A DNA stretch of 64,000 nt from Selaginella moellendorffii (GCF_000143415.4 NW_003314349.1:472254-536253), one strand, 5' to 3'. Counted from the stretch's first letter, positions 22,894-36,739 are shown. Notes: generated by a model from the letters alone, not told the origin. Program-made: numbers and translations.

Positions 22894-24962
22894 TCAGTGA
22901 ACCATGTCGATGTGAGAACTCAAATCCCGCTCGCTGTGCACGGCCATCCCACAAATCGGGCACAAAACCGAGAGAGACTGCCGGAAACTGGAGGGGATCG
23001 ATGGCGGCGGCGGCGAGCTCTTTGCTGGAATGCTACTCGGACCAAAGTGGTCGCTCTCAAAATGCCGGTTGATCGCGGTCACCCCGTCGAAGATCTTGTC
23101 GCAAATCGGACACTGCTCACTGGTGGATTCTTCTTCTTCTTCTTCTTCTTCTTCTCTTGGGCCGCTGCTAAGACTTCCAGCACCACCGTGGACTGCTGCT
23201 CGATGCAAATCCATGGCCTTCAGCATCACGGCCCGGTGGCAAACGTCACACTCGTCCGTCCGCGAGCCACAGCTGCTCTCGTGCTGGCTCAACCCGTTTA
23301 GCCTGTCTCGCAAATCCTTGGCATCGCCCCCGGCTTGTACCACGTCCCCGCAAAATCTACACGTAATCTTTCGCAGTGGACAATCGGTAGCCTTGTGTTT
23401 CACCTGAGATTGGAAGAAGATTCTCAATGTGAGCAAAAGAGAAACAGAAAAGTTCTCGTGCTTACCATGGCCTGCATTTCCAAGACGACTCCACAGTCGC
23501 AGCTGTGAGCGACATGGAACACCTCTAAGTGTTTCTGGAGCTCCTCCTGCCGGAAAGCTTCACCGCAACCCGGGCAATGGACGTGCTGGCCCGCCTCCTC
23601 CCGCCGAAGAACGATCCCACAGCCCGGATAGCCACACGGGACGTTGTGACGGATGCAGTAGGCCTCGTGTAGCGGAAGCGTACGCGATGGTATCATCTGC
23701 TTGCAATTGCCACAAGTCTCGTAGCCATCCTGGACCATCTTCGCCTCAGCACCTCCAACTCTGTGACCTGCCGCTGGCTTTTCTCTGGATTCCCTCCCCT
23801 CCACAGCCAGCGTGAAGCTGGACACGCCTCTAAATCCAAACACCGCGATGCTGTAAACTCCTACCGACGCGCCTGCTAGACTGATAACTTTCGTCCCCGT
23901 GTCGTGTGACGACCACTGATGCTCATCTCGCGAGGGAAAAATTACCGGATGGGCAGCAACATAGACGTCGGCATCGCCGCCACCGCCACCAACTTGCAAC
24001 CGGATCAAGAGCTCCAACTCGTCTTTGCTCGCAGCATCCGCCAGCTTTTGATCGACGCTGAACTTGTAGTACCTGTACTGGCCTTCTTCCACTACACCAC
24101 TCTCGGCTTTGCCTATGAGAAGTGGCACAATCTTCCCGGGAAAGCTCTCCTTTAGCGGCGCATCCACGTCCACTTCCATGTCCGTCTCGAGCACCGACAC
24201 TGCCGAGGCCGGTTGGAGCTCCAGCACCAGGAGCCTATGATCCACGCCCCCAAAGCTGACGCTCAGGACGTCTCCACACGATAGAGCTGCGTGATGGCGG
24301 AGCTTCGTCTCCAGCACGGCCTTGTGATTGGGGACGTCGCCAAAGTCGGGGCTCTCCGGCTGGAGCTTGGCATATCTTCCTTTGGGAAGCCTTACGTAGC
24401 GAACTCTCACACTGCTTTGCTCGTCACCCTCGAGCAAACCCGCGTTGCTCCAGACGTGCCAAGGCAGCCCCACGAATCCCTCCTCCGCGGTGAATTCCAA
24501 AACCCCGCCGTGCGTCGCCGCGATCTGGCTGGAACTCGCATTGTTCGAAATCTCGAAGAACATCGGGCCCTTGTCGATGGCATTCTGGGACGCCAGTACC
24601 TCAAAATCCGCGGCAGGCAGCGTGATCTTGTCGCCATCGCCAGGAATCTTGAAAGCTCGAAGAACCCTGCTGTATCGAACCCCATCCCCCAATTCTCGAT
24701 CCTCCTCGTCTTGCCGCTGGGCCTAGTACCAGGCATCGATCGCAATGAGAAATCCGAAGAGATCGAGAAGAGGACTTACCGCAAGCGCAGCTTCCGCCGC
24801 TTCGATCCGGGCCCGGCGCCGAGCTTCCTCGATCGCCTCGTGCTGCCTAGCCGCCGCCTCGCGAGCTCTCCGCTCCCTCTCCAGCCGCGCCCTAGCCCTC
24901 TCTTTCTTCTCCGCTTGCTCCCTCTCCCATTTGGCCTTGGCGGCCTTGAGCTCGAAATCCAT
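22894..24962 (-). CDS. UFD1-domain protein with C-terminal zinc fingers (PRLI-interacting factor K-like)
   Basis: Three exons (24962-24780, 24716-23466, 23403-22894) join in frame to 647 aa. Residues 1-61 are a charged helix starting MDFELKAAKAKWEREQ. Then comes a UFD1-like domain with 'FEISNN', 'EFTAEEGFVGLPWHVWSN' and 'VRYVRLPKGRYAKLQP', closely like Arabidopsis PRLI-interacting factor K. UFD1 domains bind ubiquitin and link clients to CDC48/p97. Cys/His-rich TRAF/XAF1-type fingers follow from about residue 390, and the last 60 residues hold two C2H2 units (CPICDKIFDG..., CPICGMAVHS...). A poly-Glu run near 23125 is encoded by a ctt repeat. The ATG at 24962 is the first Met and matches the family start. 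The second intron separates the first finger group from the rest. Confidence 0.9.
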
Positions 24963-26220
24963 TGCCAATGAACCCTAAAAAAGAAGAGTCAATGCTGACA
25001 CGCCCAAGCAAAAAGACGTCGACGAAAAACTACCCGAAACTACTAGAAGTATCGATCAAGACCATGAAACAATAGTTATTCAAATTAATATTCAAGTAAA
25101 TACCTGTTAAACAGTCAGGTTGAACTTGCGTAAGAAAGCAAGAAGCAAGGAAGAAAACTCAAGAGCTTACATCTTAGATTGTTGTCCACGGTCGAGCGAT
25201 TCCAGTTACAGAACCTGCTCCATGACCCCACTCCAATCTGTAAGGCCAATAGAAAACAAACACTTAAACAACTAGTCTCTACAGAGCTACATGCTATGGC
25301 TAAAGCACTTTCAAACATCTCTACAAAAAGGAGAAAGAACTGACTTACAGCTTTCCAGATCACACCGTGTTAGTCGCTCCTCTCCTGCTTCTCCACAAAC
25401 CCTGGAGCTCTGGGTCTCTGGGTGGCCACTGACCACCACAAACATCCCCGTGCCACAAAGATCCCACAAAGATCCCTGTTGCTGCCTCTCTCTCTACGAT
25501 CGCCTCTTCTTGTCAAGGAAGAAAAACTTGCTTGAAGAAACTCCCAGCAATCATCAAGCTCCTCGCTCGCATTCCCAAACCCTGGACACATCCTCCTCCC
25601 CAAGTTGCATTTTGAGCACATAGCTTCCTCCTTCACACGGCTCCAACGCCTGCCAGCCCCTCCACTCGCGATCCCCTCTCCTTGTTGCTGCTGGTCAGTG
25701 GCCAGCTCCACTTCTCCACAAACCCGGGAGCTTATGGGCATTCATCTCTGCCACTCCGCTTCCCTGGGAAATTTGCAGTTGGGAGGAGCTGCAGTAAAAG
25801 TTCCTTGGCTGCAGTGTTGCTCACACCTCCTCCCCACCCCCATTGGCCGGCCAAAACCTTATTTTGGAAGAAAGAAATGAGTTACTCTGCATCCGACGGC
25901 TGCAATTGGCTGGATCTAGTGGCCTAAAAAGTTCTGCACTTCCTCCTCATTATTATAGATAGTCAACTATGTATTCCAGATTGCAATAGGAAAATGCAAT
26001 ATTAGATATTTCCAATTTGCATCAACTTCAGATCTGATTGCATTTAGGTGGCAAGATTATTATATTATTTGATAATTTTTCTAGTGAATTTCCTGGTTTA
26101 CCAAATAAATAAAATCCATAGTAATATAAATATTGAGGCTACTAGAAGTACTAAAATCGTTTTGAGTTGAGAAGAATAAATTCTTGTTTTGTCACTTTGA
26201 GTTTCATATCTATTTTGGTT
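24963..26220. other. Intergenic region, no gene supported
   Basis: The first 400 bp are probably promoter and 5' leader of the UFD1-domain gene. The more GC-rich part 25370-25925 contains an imperfect internal repeat ('ttctccacaaaccc(t/g)ggagct' near 25390 and 25712). Short open frames on both strands show no domain. Confidence 0.5.
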
Positions 26221-28680
26221 AATGGATTTTGTTCTGGTAGTACACTTGGTAATTTATACAACACAAAAATGCAATGAAGGGTTAATATATTATCCAACTA
26301 CTTGCAAATGTATTGATACTATTGATATATTTGGATATAATTTTACATATACAGGTGAAAATTATATACTTTTTCTGTACCATTATGTACTGGCACACCA
26401 CTACCTGCTATTCATGAATCAAAAGAATCTTATAACACTCAAGAATGCCCATAGAATGTTATACTAAAAATAAAAGTTATAATATATTATTCCTAAAACT
26501 AAATTATAAGATATTAACAACGCATTGTCTTAAAAAATTAATAAAATATTAATCTATATACTAAAATGAGTTTTTAAAAATACTTACTGATTTTTTTTGG
26601 CAAACTCTTTCATCAGACAATTTGATGTTTGAAATGGTAGGTATAGTTATGGGAACATATATGTGATTTTGCCTAGGAGCATTATATATTTACATATATG
26701 AGGATATACATTATTATAATTGTTATAATAGTAATTTAAATGTGATTGTGTGCATTATACTTTTGGCATGGGGATGCCATGTATGAATCCAACCCATGCC
26801 AATTGGAATTGTCCATAACACGTAGATAAGATTGTTAGATGTCATATTACAATTGGGTAGAAAAACTCAAACATTACATCAAGCATGCTTCCCAGTATTA
26901 GAATTGTGCACTTTAGCTCATCTAACATACTATATAATACCACAATCTCTACCTTTCCATTAATAATTTCATTTAGCACTTGTTGCTTCTACAAGATTCT
27001 ACTCTTCTAGATAACACTATTGTTTTTGGTGAATACCTTGAGTGCCATGATGTGGCATTTGTAATTTTGAGGTAGAGATTAGTCATCACTCTTTGATGAT
27101 ATAAAATTCACATGCTAACATGGAAAAACCATGAAAGCTTAATAATAGACTCTAGATTAACACCCACAATCCCAAGACCTAATTAAGAGGTCTAATGCAA
27201 TAATAACATCAGCATAATGGGTAGTGAACATCATCTATAGCATAAAGTTCCATAGCCAGCACTCTTTTGGCATGATGTTTGTTTTAGGTGTCACCAGGTT
27301 GATAGATCAATCATCTGATTGCGCATTTTTGCCAAACTTAAAAATGAAGAGGATGCTAATGTGGCAATAAAGTGATGTGGATTAAAAAATTATATGTGAA
27401 TAAAATCTAATATATACATGCCTTGAAAAAATGTTATGTTAAAAAAATTATTTTCTAAGTCACACATATGTGTTATAACAATTCAAATATACATATGCTT
27501 TAATATCATAATTTTTTCATGGTAATACATTTTTTTGTCAGGCCACTCACTCCTATTTGGGAGGAGTACGTCCATCCAAAACCTGCAATAATTTTTTTTA
27601 ACTATTATTGATTACTCTAGGAAAGTGATTTTATATTAATAAAAATAAGCCAATAATATTCCACAATTTAAAATTTTACTTGAAGGTACTGGTTAAGTTT
27701 AATAGGTTTGCCAATTTACATAGAAGTTTGATGAGATGAGCTCTTCTAGTAATAATCTAAGTCATGATTTATTTAGCTTGACAGAATTTGATATTATTTT
27801 ATTACTTGAAACCTTAGTTAGTAATGAATCTATCCTTAATATAAAGCTCCTTAGTTAATATAAAATATTAGGAATAATAAGGAATATACTAGAATCTTCT
27901 TACCTAAATACAAAAGGTTTATTTAAATGAATTTGAGAATATAAAGAAATTCAACACCATAAATTCTCCACAAAACAATTTTGTTTGGCTGGGTAGAACT
28001 GTATGGCCTCCATTCATTTTATGACACTTAAGGCTACACATTGGGAGACATTGTTTGCTATAAAACACATAAAATTCATACCCAATAATCTTGCTTTTGA
28101 GCCCCAAACATGCACTTAATGCTGAAATTAATTCCATAAAAGTTTGTGATGTGTGATGTAATATCATCTCACCCAAAGCACAAGAAAAAAAATGCAGTGA
28201 AAGATAGTGAAATTAGAAGCAACATTAGTGGGATTGAGTGAAGAGGTCGAGAGAATGAAAACAAGAGGAAAAAAAAAAAATTAAATCCTATGTGGTAAGG
28301 CCTAACAGCAACTTCTGACAATAAAAATAAGCATAGCCTGCATAGATAAACATTTTTAAAAGCAAATATATTCTTAGAAGTTGGGTTATTATTGCCATGT
28401 TTAAATAATTAAAGCATAAAGTTTCTATCTTTAGTTGTTGCTCAATCAAAACATATAGATGGAAGGGACTATACTTAGAATATGCTTGAATATTTTGGGA
28501 TGTTATACCAATTAACGGTTTTATTCAGATTAATCATGTCTTTATAATTTATAGATATATTTATAATTCATAAACTTTTCTAAACACTTCCTAGTATATT
28601 CTTATTTATTCTATTAATGCAATACGATTAATCTTGTTATAAACATGCTTATTCTTATAAACTTTCAACATAAATATGAT
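26221..28680. other. AT-rich intergenic region, nothing recognised
   Basis: Stops are dense in all frames and short A/T runs are common. I found no RNA gene, LTR pair or protein motif. Confidence 0.5.
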
Positions 28681-28689
28681 GAGGCACTT

Positions 28690-29067
28690 TCAAATGAGTT
28701 TCAAAGTATGAAAGAGTACAATTTGATTGTAAATATTCATAACATAGTTAGGATAAGGAACTTAATCAGTTATTCAAAGAGCTTACTATAGAGTTTAATA
28801 CAAGGTCATTATATGCAGCTTTAGTTAATGCACCTGAAATTGGTTTTAGACCAGAGGATATAGATCTTATAACTTCAAATACTACAACTAGGATTATATC
28901 AAATTTACTTTTAATAATAAATGTCAGAATTCCATTAGGTCAAGGTATAGTAGGTAAAATAAATTTTAATCTTGAAATATATGGTACAGCCATCAGAGAG
29001 GGAAAAGCTATTGGCATTATTTGGAGCTTTTATGAAACTTTATTTCAGCTTATAAGAAAAATATAGT
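28690..29067 (+). pseudogene. Orphan open stretch of about 100 codons without a start, origin unknown
   Basis: From 28750 to the TAG at 29065 one frame is open (about 105 codons) in DNA where open runs are otherwise short. It reads as normal protein (LYAALVNAPEIGFRPEDIDL ... IPLGQGIVGKINFNLEIYG ... IIWSFYETLFQLI). A neighbouring frame before it (about 28690-28755, 'NEFQSMKEYNLIVNIHN') is probably its frameshifted beginning. No ATG is in frame. It may be debris of a transposon or an integrated viral gene. I cannot name a family. Confidence 0.4.
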
Positions 29068-30589
29068 TTGTCTTTATGCCTATAATATTCATCTGGCTTT
29101 ATATCAACTTCTATATTAGCAATTAAATTACACATTAATAAACTATATTATAATAATACTAAAAAAGAATAATACTACTATTAAGCATTCTAAGCATTGA
29201 TGTATGCAATGTGTTTGTAATTATATAATGTAAATAGTTATAAAGAAGAGGATTTACTAGGATTTTATAGGGCTTGTGTGAAGTCATATTGTGTTTTTAA
29301 AATTAAGTTTATTTTTATACTAAAGTTGATAGAATCAAAGCTTATTTATTTAATCAGATTTATACTATATAAATTTTAATTAATTAAATTACATTTTAAA
29401 TTAAGTATACGTATATAAGATATCAAGTCCCTTCTGGTTGTTTGCATTTCTTTATCTCTATTGTTATGACAAGTAATAGTGGTAGTTATTAGCTCTATTT
29501 TTGTCTTTGATACTATATGTGGAAAAAACAATTGCAATCTGGTCATAGCTAGTAGAGAAACTATAACTTTGTTGAAAAATAAAAAGTGTAATGAATTTAT
29601 ATTTACTTTGTAAATATGATAGTAATCTTTCATTTTAAAATAATGGAGTATTAAATAGTAAGAATTGAGATATTTTAAATAACATAATTATTTATTATGA
29701 CAATACTACTAGTAGGCACACAAAAACTAATTTTAAAAACATGGCAGATTTTATAGAGTTTGACTATGAGTTTGTGAATATGGTGGTCAAATAAGTTTAT
29801 TGTGTTTTTTTTTCAATTTTTGTGTAAATTTAATTTTGGTTTTTTTACAATAGCTCTAGATAGCTTATAAAAAGTACCTTTCAATAATCTCAAATAAGAT
29901 ATACTAAAGTTTATATAGTGTTTTTCAAAATTTATCAATATTTAAAGTGTATATTCAAATAAAAAAAAAAAAAAAGTTTTTCAACTTAAACTAAGATGAC
30001 TACTAAAATTATCAATAAAAGTTTTAATATTAGTATGGAAATTCAGACCTTACAAGTTTTATATATAAGATAAACCTTGTTCTGTTTATTTGACAACAAT
30101 ATCAGTTTTCATTCAGCAAAAAAAAAGTATGTTTTAATTTTTATAATTTTATTCTAAGTTTTTTTAATTGAAGTAATTTTATTTAGACTATTTTTCTTTA
30201 TTTAATGTGTCTTTAAGTGGCATTTGGATATATTGACAATTGTGATGATACCTTCCAGCAATTATATTATCTCTATCAAGGGTCATTTGAGTTATTTATG
30301 CAATTTTATATTTACTTCTAGAGTCTTTTACTTCATGTAGAGTTAAATATATTAAAACAGATTAAATTGGAAATGTTATAGCCAACACTTAATATACATT
30401 TTTTGAGACTTATGTATGTGATTGTCCCAGCCACCCTTGATGACACTTTTTGACTGGTATAACACTATTAAATATCACCTTACACATGCTTTATCTCTAC
30501 TTTTTATGGGATGTGATTTTGTTCTGATGAAGGTTGACATTGTTGTTGCCTATATTTAAAGACAAAGGTGAGGATGTGGTTATAATTGT
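29068..30589. other. AT-rich intergenic region, nothing recognised
   Basis: It has homopolymer A and T runs (for example 29960-29975) and no supported feature. Confidence 0.5.
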
Positions 30590-33060
30590 GATGTTCATTG
30601 TTATACATATAATAAAGCTAGTTACACATATCAGTATTGTCAGTATTTCCTAGATTGGTATCTTTCATTTCTTGGGTGGAAGGTTTGGAATTAAGAACTT
30701 GTTAGTGTTGTTGTCATTTGGCACTAGTTCATTTAATATTCATTTTCCAAACTCATTTTTATAATAAAAGGTCCCTTTTTATCTTCTCTATGATAGTTAA
30801 TATGGGTTTGAGATTATCTTGTATCACTCAGCTTGTTGTCATATGTTGCCATCCACAATTATATTATGTGGCAGAGCCAATCTTTTATCTCAAAGGCAAT
30901 AGCCATATACATAAATATGTGTAAGATAAAGTAGACCTAGCTATGTATATGGATGATCTCAAACTTGAGTTTTAGGGTACCTCATCTTTGGTATGAATTG
31001 ATTATAGTGCAATTATACAAAGTATGATTTTGAAGTTTTTCCCCCTTATTACATACTCCATTTCTTAGAAGGAATAAGTAGAATATAAGTGAGAGGAATA
31101 AGGGAATATGAAATGAGAGGGTAATTTTATAATCACACTTAGCATGCATTGTAACTAATCCATACCAAATATGAGGTTAAAAGTTTAACTTAACACTATA
31201 GTCCTTTCATTTATATTCCACTTCTTTTTTCTACTTTTACTTTTTGTTTCATCATTTTTATATTACTTTTTATTGTGTTTACTTTTTACTCTTTTATTCC
31301 CTCTCTAGATCCTTTATATAGTTTTTGTGTTACAATGGTTGACCAACTTATAAAGGAGTATGTTGATTTTTTCAACTTTGATATATCATCTAGGGCTAAA
31401 GTTGAAATATGTTATTCTAATTAAAATTTCTATTTGGAGTTGGTGTACACTAAAGGAGATCAAAATCTTATAAACAAATGTCAAAGAAATATTGGAGAAA
31501 AGTGCTATCCAAAAGTTTTAGAGTTCTTAGATATCTGAATTTTATTTTGTGACAAATTTTGATAGCAATATTTAATTTTATATTGACTATCATCCATTAA
31601 ACAATATGATTGTATGCAACTAAAGAGAATGATTCAAGAAATGATTCATAAAAGTTCAAATATAAAAAGAAAAAGCCCATAAATAAAAATGCACCTTCTT
31701 TATAATTGGTTAAGGGTCTTGGGATACTTGAGGTTAAACATCTTTATATTTAAATAATATTGGGTTAAATGACTTTCTAGGAAGTCCAAATTCAAGAGAT
31801 TATAGTGACTATTTTAAATATATACCCTTTACTTCACATTGCCAATTTTCTAGATCATCTAGAAGAAGTTAAGTTAAATCTACATCATTTGGGAGAAGTT
31901 ATTAATTCACTAAGTAAAATTTGGTTTTTAGATATTAGCAAATGCTAATGATTAAGGAGGATATTCCTAAAATTATTTTTCATACACTATTTAATTTGTA
32001 TAAGTTCTTAATGATGTTATTTAGTTTGAATAACATTCCATAATTTTTCTAATCATATTGCACAATTGCAAGCATTACTAAAGTTATCAATGTTATTTTT
32101 TGTTTTGTTTAAGGATTGTAAATGAGCATTTGCAAATCTTATAGAATTGGCAACTCCCCTAATTTGGCATATCCTGACTACACTCAGTTTTTCATTTTGG
32201 ACATAGATGCTTTTAATGTTAATCTTAAAAGTGTGTTGATGCAAAAGAGTATAAGGGTGCTTAATTAACATCATCTTATTGTAAAAGTGAACTAATCTAT
32301 GACAAAGGAGTGTCTAATAATAGTTTAAGGTTTGGAGAAGGTTCATGTATAATTACATGATTTTCAAATGTTATTAGAATCATACTATAGCCACTTTATT
32401 ATTAAAGTGAAGAATTTGATTTATCATACTTTTTTATAGGTTTTAAAGTTTAAGGTATATGATTGTTTTAATATTAATGCTAATGCCCTTTCTCAAGCTC
32501 TTCTTCCTTCTTTGCTCTCTTCTCATTTTGGTAGATTTATGAAGCTCAAAAAGCTGAATTAAGGATTTAAAGGCTTTGTGGTGGGTTTAAGAATATTATA
32601 TCATTTGCGATTTTGACATTTATATTCTCAATATTACCCTGAGGATAACATTCTTTACTTTGTAAAGATTGATATTAATAACTATTTGCAGTTAGTACTA
32701 CCTTTGATATTTGTGAACTTTCCATATTCATATTAAGATGGTTATTTGTCATTTCTCTAGTATGTATATGTTATAAAAGATGCAAAGTTTCATTAATATT
32801 TCATTATATAAACTCTTATATAGTTTTGATTTTATATTACTAACAAAGTTAAATTTACCTTTACCTCCTATAAGTAGATGATGTTAAGCCTTGGGATTAA
32901 TATTTGATGATCATTTTTCCACTGGTTCAAATAGATTTTACTAAACACTTAACCCACATACAAATGGGACAATAATAGCACTACAATTTATATTATTATC
33001 CACCTATAAAGTATAAAGTAAATAACTTAATATTAATTTATTTTCCCAATCTTATGGTAT
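30590..33060 (+). mobile_element. Second, older relic of the Ty3/gypsy element A family
   Basis: It is colinear with element A. 30700-30930 matches the protease region at 540-780. 31330-31430 ('atggttgaccaacttataaaggag', cf. 1060-1150) matches the spacer before RT. 32040-32330 matches 17120-17420, and 32740-33010 matches 18570-18860. Between 32030 and 32050 it jumps from RT sequence equivalent to about 1555 to the equivalent of about 17130, a deletion that spans the site where B sits in element A. It is AT-shifted and full of stops, so older. Confidence 0.8.
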
Positions 33061-33813
33061 ATGGTTTGTTTAAAGGGTTTATTGTCCAATAGAAGGGACT
33101 AAATTAATAAGTTGAATTATAAATTTATGAAATTAGGCACAATATTTAACAAGTTGATCCTTTAGAAATTGTGTGTGTGCAACAAATAAAACATTTCATA
33201 CAAAAGGATAAAAAAGTTTGACCCACTAGTGCCTCATCTTAATGTTCTTTCAAATCCTAGTGCATCAATTAAAGAACCTTAATTAACTTTTATCATTTTG
33301 AGATGAGGGGATGATATGAAGTTTAATGATGCTATATATTATTGTTTAGTGAGATTTTGGTAGTTTTCATATTAATTTCAATTCAGACTACTATATAAGC
33401 AAGAGTTTTGGGTTAATTAAATATTAATAAGTCTAAAAATTAAAGAATAAGAACATTTACTTTCATAAAACCCTTTGAAATTGTGAATAACACTCGCAGG
33501 AAGCCAAATGCAAAGGCATTTAAATTTCATTAAAAAAATATTTAATTTCATGCTACATAATGATGAAAGCAAATTTTGTTAAAGAAACATTTAATTTCAT
33601 GCCATATAATGGTGAAAGCATTTGAGATAAAATAAAGATGCTTAAATCTTTATGTTTGCAATGATTGTGCAAGCAATGCAATATCTTAAAATTCTTTGAG
33701 CAAATGCACCTTTTAAACTCAAAGTTAGAGATATTTAAAAATGTTAATAATTTAAATATTCACTCTCATAAAACAAAAAGTATTAAGAATTGATTTACAC
33801 GATGAAGCAAACT
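33061..33813. other. AT-rich spacer with a short duplication
   Basis: 'aaacatttaatttcatgc' and 'taatg(a/g)tgaaagca' recur at about 33530-33560 and about 33588-33620. Nothing else is recognised. It probably includes the 3' UTR of the NB-ARC gene. Confidence 0.5.
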
Positions 33814-36524
33814 TCAGCTCTTTCTGGATCCCACGATCGACCTGAGCAAGCTTTTGTACACTCCCATGTCCTCGTTGGGCAGTACCTCGAGACCCTTCTG
33901 GATGCTCTCCACACCCGCAGCTCTCACAATTCGATCTGCCACTGCACTTCCCCTCGCCTGGACGAGCGTCTGGAGGGCTCCCACCGCTCGGCTCCTCAGT
34001 ACCACCACCTCGTCTCCAAGCAACCCCGTGAGAATCTCCACCACCTTGCTCCTGAGCACTTGCTCCAGGATCACGGGAGACGACGATCCCCTGGAGAAGA
34101 TCTCCTTGCACACCAAGCAAGCGCTCATCTGGACCTCCTCGCATGGGCAATTGAGCAGCGCCTCGAGCTCCTCCAAAATCCCGGTGCCCAACACTCTCTC
34201 CACCACTCTAGCTCCACCAATCTTCATGAGCGCCACGAGCGCCGCCAGAGCCCGAGACTTCACCACCGCCTTGCGGTTCCTCAGCAGCTCCGGCAGCTTC
34301 TCGTCCAGCATGTCCGTCTCGAGGAGCTGCGCCATGGCCGCGTCTCCAATCCCCGCCACCTTCACCACCGCGTTAAGCACTCCATCGTGGAGCCACCCCG
34401 ATCGAGCGTCGAGTAGCAGCACCAGCTCGCCCATCACGTTCTCTCGGATCAAACTCTCGCAAACGTATCTGTCCCTGCCGCTGCTCGATCCAGCTCCGGC
34501 GCTCGCGAGCTTGGCTAGAACATCCGCTGCGTCCTTCTTGACGAGTATGTTGATCCCCGGAGCTCCGCTGCTCGAGAGGAGCGTCCGGAGCTTGTGAACG
34601 AGCCCGGACGCCACAAGCCCGCGTCCAAACTCCTCGTAGTCGGCCTCCACGAAGCAAGCTGCGATGTACTTGGCTATGGAGGCGTAGGCCGAGGGTGACG
34701 AAGCACGGAACAAGAGGTTGACGATCTCGGCACCCACGATCGCGTTGAGCTCCCTGCGAATCTCCTCCTTGCTCGAACAAGCCTTGACCACGTCCACGAT
34801 GCTCGCCAGCGAGCTCGCGTGGAGATCATCACTGTCCAGGACCAGGATCCCGCGGAGAGCTCCAGCGGCGGCCTGCTTGGATTCCTTGCTCCCGAAGTGT
34901 AGCAGCCAGGGAGCCGCCACTGCCCGGGTGTGTGGCTTGGCGAGATTGAGCAGCGCATCCACCGCGCTGGATCTCTTCCGCTCCAAGAACATCACCACCA
35001 GATCATGGACGTCGTAGAAGAGGAAGTCAGGTGTCCGGTTGAGCAAGCACCGGCGGACGAGCTCTCGAGCGTGGAGTAAGAACGGGCTCTTCTTCCCGAG
35101 CGCCGACCAGAGAGCTTGGAGGCACTCCACCGGGACTGGCTCGTCCCAGGAGATCGCAGCGAGCGAGGTGAAGAGATCGTGTGTGTCGTGCTTGAGTCCC
35201 ACCGTGCTCAGCTCGATCGTGCTCATCACTCCCGCCAGCCAGTTGAGATGGTTCCCGGAGCAAACTTCCAAGTGATTCGCCACCGCGTTCCACTCCGCCC
35301 GCCGCCACGATCCTCGCAGAGCTTCGCCGAGAATCGCCACTGCCAGTGGATGGTGGCTGCAGTGTCGCAAGAGCTTGCTCGCCACAGCCTGTTTGAAAGA
35401 AGAACAAGAGTGAGAAAGAAAGCACAAAGAAAGTTGGCGAAGTGTATACTTACTGGGAGATTCTTCTCCGGCATTCCACTGTGGAATCGGAGAACGCCTC
35501 GGCTAACCGAGGCCGTGTCGCGGAAGCCGAGCTTGATCGAGGCCACCGAGCCCGACTCCACGCAAGGAACCGGACTATCCTGGCAAGTGATGAGGAACTT
35601 GGAGCTATGGCGCTTCAACTGGATGATCCTGTCCACGATCTCCTTGTCACACACATCATCCAGCACGATCAAGTAGGAGGACTCCGCCACCACCTCCTCG
35701 AGCAGCGCCCAGCAATCCTGGGAGCTCCCAGCTCTCTGGAGAAGCTCCTTCTGGCAGTTCAGTTCCTGGAGAAGTGACTTTAGCTTGCTCTTGAGCCGGC
35801 GATCGCTACCAGCGATTTTCCCGACTCGGATCTCCACTGCGCTATCGGCGAAGCACTGGGGAGGATTCGCGACGATGTACGCCGCGAGGGAGGTTTTTCC
35901 CACGCCGGATGGCCCGTGGACGATGATCACGCTGTGCTGGGAGCTGGAAGATAGCTCCTCGCGAATCCTTCTCGTGAGCTTGCTCAGCGGCTGGTATCCC
36001 TCGAGCGTGGATGCGTGGAGCCGCGGCGCCGCTCCAAATGCCTGACACGAGAGGAGCTCCAAGATCCCTTCCTGGTAGTCCAGCCAAATGCCCAGCTCCT
36101 CGCATAGCGCCTCCAGCGGCGCCGCCAATCCACCGCCGCCGCCGCCGCCGCCGCGCGAAAAGCAAGTCCTGCGAAGAACGTACCACATCGAGGAGGATGG
36201 TCTCTTCTCCGGGGCGATGATCTTGCCGCGATGGAGAATCGCTCGCGCGGCGTCCATGGCCGGGACGAGCCTGGCGCAAAGAACATCCATGCTCTCCAGG
36301 CGCGCCATGACGAAGGCGGCGTGCTCGTTGTTGTGGCGGAGGATGTGCCATGACCTGGAATGGAGCTGGTGGAGCTGTGCTAGCCTCTGCTGGAGCCTCT
36401 CCGCCGCCGCCACAGCTCCGCCCACATCGCCGCCGCCATCGCTGCACCCTCGCAGCTTTTGGGCGGTGTCTAGGAGCGACTGGATCGTGTCGGAGGAGGT
36501 CTGTGAGACCTCGTAGGGATTCAT
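33814..36524 (-). CDS. NB-ARC protein with ARM-like helical C-terminus
   Basis: Two exons (36524-35454, 35388-33814; 65-nt intron) join in frame to 881 aa. Residues 1-190 are mostly helical, with a Gly run at 125-132. The NB-ARC core has P-loop GPSGVGKTS (204-212), kinase-2 LIVLDD (285-290), FLITCQDS (310-317), a GLPL-like HHPLAVAILG after the intron, and a VHDLV in the MHD position (about 484-488). About 500-870 holds repeated helices of Armadillo type ('ALAALVALMKIGG', 'RAVGALQTLVQARG') instead of leucine-rich repeats. NB-ARC proteins are nucleotide switches, usually in immunity. The intron lies between kinase-2/RNBS-B and GLPL. The ATG at 36524 is the first Met. The plus strand shows long overlapping shadow frames because the gene is GC-rich. 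Confidence 0.88.
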
Positions 36525-36739
36525 GGGCGCAAGGAGCTACTCACAAACCAGGATTTGCCCAAATTCGCGATCCAGCGAGCGCTCCCGGCGAGTGGCGCGG
36601 CATTTAAGGCGATTGCTGGGGTGGATCCAGCTGCCCATCACATCAAACATCCATCTTGGTGTCGCTCGCGAGAGAGCGAAGAGAGGGGCTGCGGTGGATC
36701 AGTGGTTGAAACAAGTCAATGAAAAGGAGCCATTTTAAT

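Noticed and set aside
36140..36170. A ccg repeat in the NB-ARC gene as an assembly error
   Set aside because: It encodes a plain glycine run in frame and the exon stays open on both sides.
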